From: Pseudomonadota bacterium
Lineage (GTDB): Bacteria; Pseudomonadota; Alphaproteobacteria; Rhodospirillales; Casp-alpha2
NCBI GenBank assembly: GCA_027620395.1
Contig: JAQBZY010000042.1
Location: forward strand, 1 to 8,258
DNA: 8,258 nt
Direction of reading: 5' to 3'
In this document: one piece after another, positions 6,185-8,258 of the stretch
Layout: each line of letters opens with the position of its first letter
How positions within the stretch are numbered: the stretch's first letter is position 1
Program-made: the position numbers and the translations under genes
Notes under the pieces: generated by a model
Told to the model about the DNA's origin: nothing
The model's database searches: none
What the model saw: only the letters and a program-made list of their open reading frames with translations

Positions 6185-7294
6185 TCAGTTATAACCTTCG
6201 TCCAATAGCGGGAACGCCGAGATCGGGTGCGGCATCTTGACCACCGAGTCCTCGCGGTAAAGATGCGCCGCTTCGAGCCCGGCGTAATTGATGACGCCGA
6301 GAAGTGCCAGACAGGTTCTGACTTCGATCTCGAGGAGTTCCAGCATCCGGACCACGCCCGGCCGGCCGGCGGCGGCGTAGGCGAACCCCTGCAACCTGCC
6401 GATGCCGACGGCGTCAGCGCCGAGGATCTTCGCCTTGACGATGTCGGTGCCGCGCATGATGCCGCCGTCCAAAACCACCTTGGCCTTGCCGTCGGCGGCG
6501 GCGACGCACTCGGCCAATACATCCATGCCGCCGCGGCCGTGATCGAGTTGGCGTCCGCCATGGTTGGAGACGTAGACGATATCACAGCCGTGCTCGACGG
6601 CGATGGCGGTGTCCTCGGCGGTGGCAATGCCTTTGAGGGCCAGCGGAATATCCCATTTGTCGCGGATCCGCTTGAAGTCGTCCCAGTTGAACATTGCCTG
6701 AAATTCCTCGCCGACCGCCTGGGTGCTGCGCGATTTCGACTTGAAGCCACGCGAAATGTCGCGCTCGCGCCGGCTGTAGTGATCGAGATCGATGGTGAAA
6801 GAAAAAGCCATATAGCCGTTATCGACGGCACGGCGGATGTGATCGTCGATCCACGCCGCGTTGCCGCGCACATATAGTTGGAACATCCGGGCCGCGTCGG
6901 GCGCCGCCTTGGCGACGGCTTCCAATCCCGGGTCGCAGACCGAGCTCAGCATGTGGACGCAGCCGAACTCGCCGGCCGCCTGACTGACGCCGGCGCCACC
7001 CTCCGAGTATAATTGTTGCAACGATCCGATCGGTGCCAGGATCACCGGCAAGCGTAGTTTACGGCCGAGCAATTCCGTCGAGGCGTCGAGGCCGGTGACA
7101 TCGCGCATGACGCGGGGCCGGAACGCGTACCGGTCGATGGCCATGCGATTGCGCTTTTGCGTGGTTTCAGTCTCGGCGCCGCCAAAAAGATAGTCCCAGG
7201 GGCCGTCTTCCAAATTCTGCCGCGCCGCGCCGACGAATTTTTGCAGGCAGCTGAATCGCTCGTCGATATCTTCCGTACTCATTTTGGATGCCAT
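6185..7294 (-). CDS. FMN-dependent alpha-hydroxy-acid oxidase/dehydrogenase (LldD/glycolate oxidase family)
   Basis: TIM-barrel flavoenzyme of 369 residues that oxidises an alpha-hydroxy acid to the 2-oxo acid. By comparison with glycolate oxidase, all catalytic residues appear present: Y35 (WDYLFGGAE), Y141 (QLYV), D169 and R176 (TIDLDHYSRRE), K221 (LKGI), and H245 with R248 in SNHGGRQLD. Phosphate-binding DGGIMRGTD (276-284) and GIGR (297-300) follow. The site matching the substrate-gating tryptophan of plant glycolate oxidase falls near V119, so specificity probably differs. The loop between R176 and W204 is short, with no membrane-binding insertion of the mandelate dehydrogenase kind, suggesting a soluble enzyme. 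The ATG at 7294 has only an abutting GAGGG; M5 at 7282 is an alternative start. It lies 10 bp after the RraA-like gene and is probably co-transcribed. The electron acceptor (oxygen or a carrier) is not readable. Confidence 0.95.
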   Translation of the reverse strand: MASKMSTEDIDERFSCLQKFVGAARQNLEDGPWDYLFGGAETETTQKRNRMAIDRYAFRPRVMRDVTGLDASTELLGRKLRLPVILAPIGSLQQLYSEGGAGVSQAAGEFGCVHMLSSVCDPGLEAVAKAAPDAARMFQLYVRGNAAWIDDHIRRAVDNGYMAFSFTIDLDHYSRRERDISRGFKSKSRSTQAVGEEFQAMFNWDDFKRIRDKWDIPLALKGIATAEDTAIAVEHGCDIVYVSNHGGRQLDHGRGGMDVLAECVAAADGKAKVVLDGGIMRGTDIVKAKILGADAVGIGRLQGFAYAAAGRPGVVRMLELLEIEVRTCLALLGVINYAGLEAAHLYREDSVVKMPHPISAFPLLDEGYN

Positions 7295-7304
7295 CCCTCG
7301 GAAA

Positions 7305-7793
7305 TCAGCGCTTGTGGACTGGTTTTGGCGTGACTATGACGCCATCAAGATCGGCGTACACGTAATCACCGGGATTGACGGTGATACCGCCGAAGCGGAG
7401 CGTCACGTCGGCCAGCCCGATGCCGTCGGTGCGGGGCCGCATTGGAGTGCATTTGAGAGCCTTGACCCCGAAATCGAGCTCGGCGAATTCGTGGATGTCC
7501 CGGATGGCGCCGTTGAAGACCATGCCGGCCCAGCCGTGATCAAAGGCTTCCTTTGCGATGTTACCGCCGCAAAGCGCCCGGCGTTGCGAGCCCCGGCCAT
7601 CGACGACCAGAACCTTGCCCTTGCCGCCCCGGGCCAGAATCTCGCGGATTCCCTTGTTGTCTTCGTAGGTCGAGAACGTCACCGCCTCGCCGTGAAAGCA
7701 CGAACGCTTGGCGAAGTCGTGGAACATCAACTCGCAAACCAATGCGCCAGGAAAGTCGTCGCAAATATCGGCGGCACGGATAATATCGGTCAT
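7305..7793 (-). CDS. RraA family protein, probable 4-hydroxy-4-methyl-2-oxoglutarate/oxaloacetate-type aldolase
   Basis: 162 residues, the normal length of the RraA/HMG-aldolase family. Conserved blocks: TADICD-like AADICDDFP (7-15), YEDNKGIREIL (43-53), VVDGRGSQRRALCGGNIA (63-80), GWAGMVFNGAIRD (87-99) with R98 and D99 (the pyruvate and metal ligands in characterised aldolases), then DFGVKAL (107-113) and GDYVYADLDGVIV (142-154). Family members either inhibit RNase E or act as Mg-dependent class II aldolases releasing pyruvate. The catalytic Arg/Asp pair and the catabolic neighbours favour aldolase or oxaloacetate decarboxylase activity, but this is inference. ATG at 7793 follows GGAGG at a longish 10-nt spacing. 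It leads a two-gene unit with the hydroxy-acid oxidase and is divergent from the small monooxygenase-domain gene across 108 bp. Confidence 0.92.
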   Translation of the reverse strand: MTDIIRAADICDDFPGALVCELMFHDFAKRSCFHGEAVTFSTYEDNKGIREILARGGKGKVLVVDGRGSQRRALCGGNIAKEAFDHGWAGMVFNGAIRDIHEFAELDFGVKALKCTPMRPRTDGIGLADVTLRFGGITVNPGDYVYADLDGVIVTPKPVHKR

Positions 7794-7901
7794 TTCGGGG
7801 GTTCCTCCGGGAGTTTCTTTGGTGGCGAGATTACGGGGTCTTGGGCTATCGGTCCATCACCGTTAGAGTGGTCTCATGAGTTTCAGCCAAGGAGGGCGCA
7901 C
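7794..7901. promoter_or_regulatory. Divergent intergenic region, candidate promoter for the aldolase/oxidase unit
   Basis: This 108-bp gap lies between two divergent genes. On the minus strand TTGGCT (7890-7885) and TCTAAC (7867-7862) are 17 nt apart and each matches the sigma-70 consensus at 4 of 6 positions. They overlap the leader and ribosome site of the opposite gene, so mutual interference is possible. An 8-bp palindrome, CTCATGAG (7873-7880), sits between them. No convincing plus-strand promoter was seen. Confidence 0.3.
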
Positions 7902-8195
7902 GTGAACAAATTCGCTATTTTCGTCACCATCAAGGTCAAACCGGGCAAGGCCGAGGCCTTCAAGCAATTCATCATGCCGAACGCCATCGCCTCGGTCCGC
8001 TCCGAGCCGAATTGCCACGAGTTCCGCGTTCTCACCGCCAAGGACGATCCGGAGACATTCCATTTCTTCGAGGTCTACACGCAGGCGTCGGACTTGGATA
8101 GCCATCGCCAGCAACCGCACTACAAGGTATTTGCCGACGGCATCAAGGACTTGGTGCTGGAACGTTCGATCGTTCAGCTCGACGTCCTACAATAA
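7902..8195 (+). CDS. Antibiotic biosynthesis monooxygenase (ABM) domain protein, YgiN-like
   Basis: 97-residue single-domain protein of the dimeric alpha-beta barrel fold. The start is GTG at 7902, supported by AAGGAGGG (7889-7896) 5 nt upstream, the best ribosome site in the window; no ATG gives a protein of family shape. The layout is typical: a first strand FAIFVTIKVKPGKAEAF (4-20), SEPNCHEFRV (34-43), FHFFEVY (53-59), then HRQQPHYKVF (68-77) and a last strand near 85-95. Members include cofactor-free quinol monooxygenases and enzymes of unknown substrate, so the reaction cannot be assigned. It is transcribed away from the aldolase/oxidase pair and is followed by AT-rich spacer and a repeat element. 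Involvement in the same pathway is plausible by proximity only. Confidence 0.9.
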   Translation: MNKFAIFVTIKVKPGKAEAFKQFIMPNAIASVRSEPNCHEFRVLTAKDDPETFHFFEVYTQASDLDSHRQQPHYKVFADGIKDLVLERSIVQLDVLQ

Positions 8196-8226
8196 TACCA
8201 ATCTGCATAAAGAATGACTTATTGTT

Positions 8227-8258
8227 TCATCCTTCGAGACGCGGCTACGCCGCTCCTC
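8227..8258. repeat. Palindromic intergenic repeat (REP-like), truncated by window end
   Basis: TCATCCTTCGAGACGC runs into GCGGC-TAC-GCCGC (8241-8253) and ends in TCCTC. I recognise this as the left part of a palindromic repeat common between genes in alphaproteobacterial genomes, whose right arm normally reads AGGATGA. Only the inner stem is complete here. The identity rests on memory of the motif, not on a search. It lies 32 bp after the last gene and may act as a 3' stem-loop. Confidence 0.6.

Noticed and set aside
7284..7901. N-terminal extension of the ABM-domain protein to an upstream ATG at 7284
   Set aside because: The extension would run antisense through the whole RraA-like gene. 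The GTG at 7902 has an excellent ribosome site and gives a protein of family size.
1..8258. CRISPR array, tRNA/rRNA, IS element, phage or toxin-antitoxin genes
   Set aside because: No regularly spaced repeats, clover-leaf or rRNA motifs, transposase frames or terminal inverted repeats were recognised on either strand.

Overview
The window looks like a piece of an alphaproteobacterial chromosome. It is GC-rich and densely packed, with ATGA stop/start overlaps, protein families common in soil and marine alphaproteobacteria, and at its right edge the beginning of a palindromic intergenic repeat of a type I associate with that class. No phage, plasmid, IS, CRISPR, tRNA or rRNA feature was found. 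Taxonomy is inference, as no marker gene is present.

Left half (1-4643, minus strand): one transport operon of the peptide/nickel/opine ABC importer class. In transcription order it holds two ATPases (3645-4643 and 2614-3648, overlapping by ATGA), a secreted family 5 solute-binding protein (917-2542), and the first permease (835 down to the window edge, C-terminus missing). The second permease is expected just beyond position 1. The binding-protein cistron has an RNA hairpin on each side, neither with a U-tract.

Centre (4644-4896): a 253-bp divergent control region, AT-rich near the transporter start. It contains two near-identical 21-bp direct repeats 58 bp apart; one holds a perfect 6-6-6 inverted repeat. 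This is the best candidate for a regulator site shared by transporter and catabolic genes.

Right half (4897-8195): small catabolic enzymes. On the plus strand a carboxymuconolactone decarboxylase-like protein overlaps a 3-hydroxyisobutyrate-dehydrogenase-family enzyme. Converging on them, on the minus strand, are an RraA/HMG-aldolase-like protein and an FMN-dependent alpha-hydroxy-acid oxidase. A small antibiotic-biosynthesis-monooxygenase-domain protein is divergent from these and precedes the repeat at the right edge.

Taken together, the locus reads as an uptake-plus-degradation module for an unidentified small organic acid or conjugate. The importer brings it in, and the oxidase, dehydrogenase, aldolase and decarboxylase/lactone-type enzyme process oxygenated acid intermediates. 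The substrate cannot be read from the sequence. I see no wholly new system; the most unusual points are the repeat pair in the control region, this combination of enzymes, and the cysteine-bearing binding protein.
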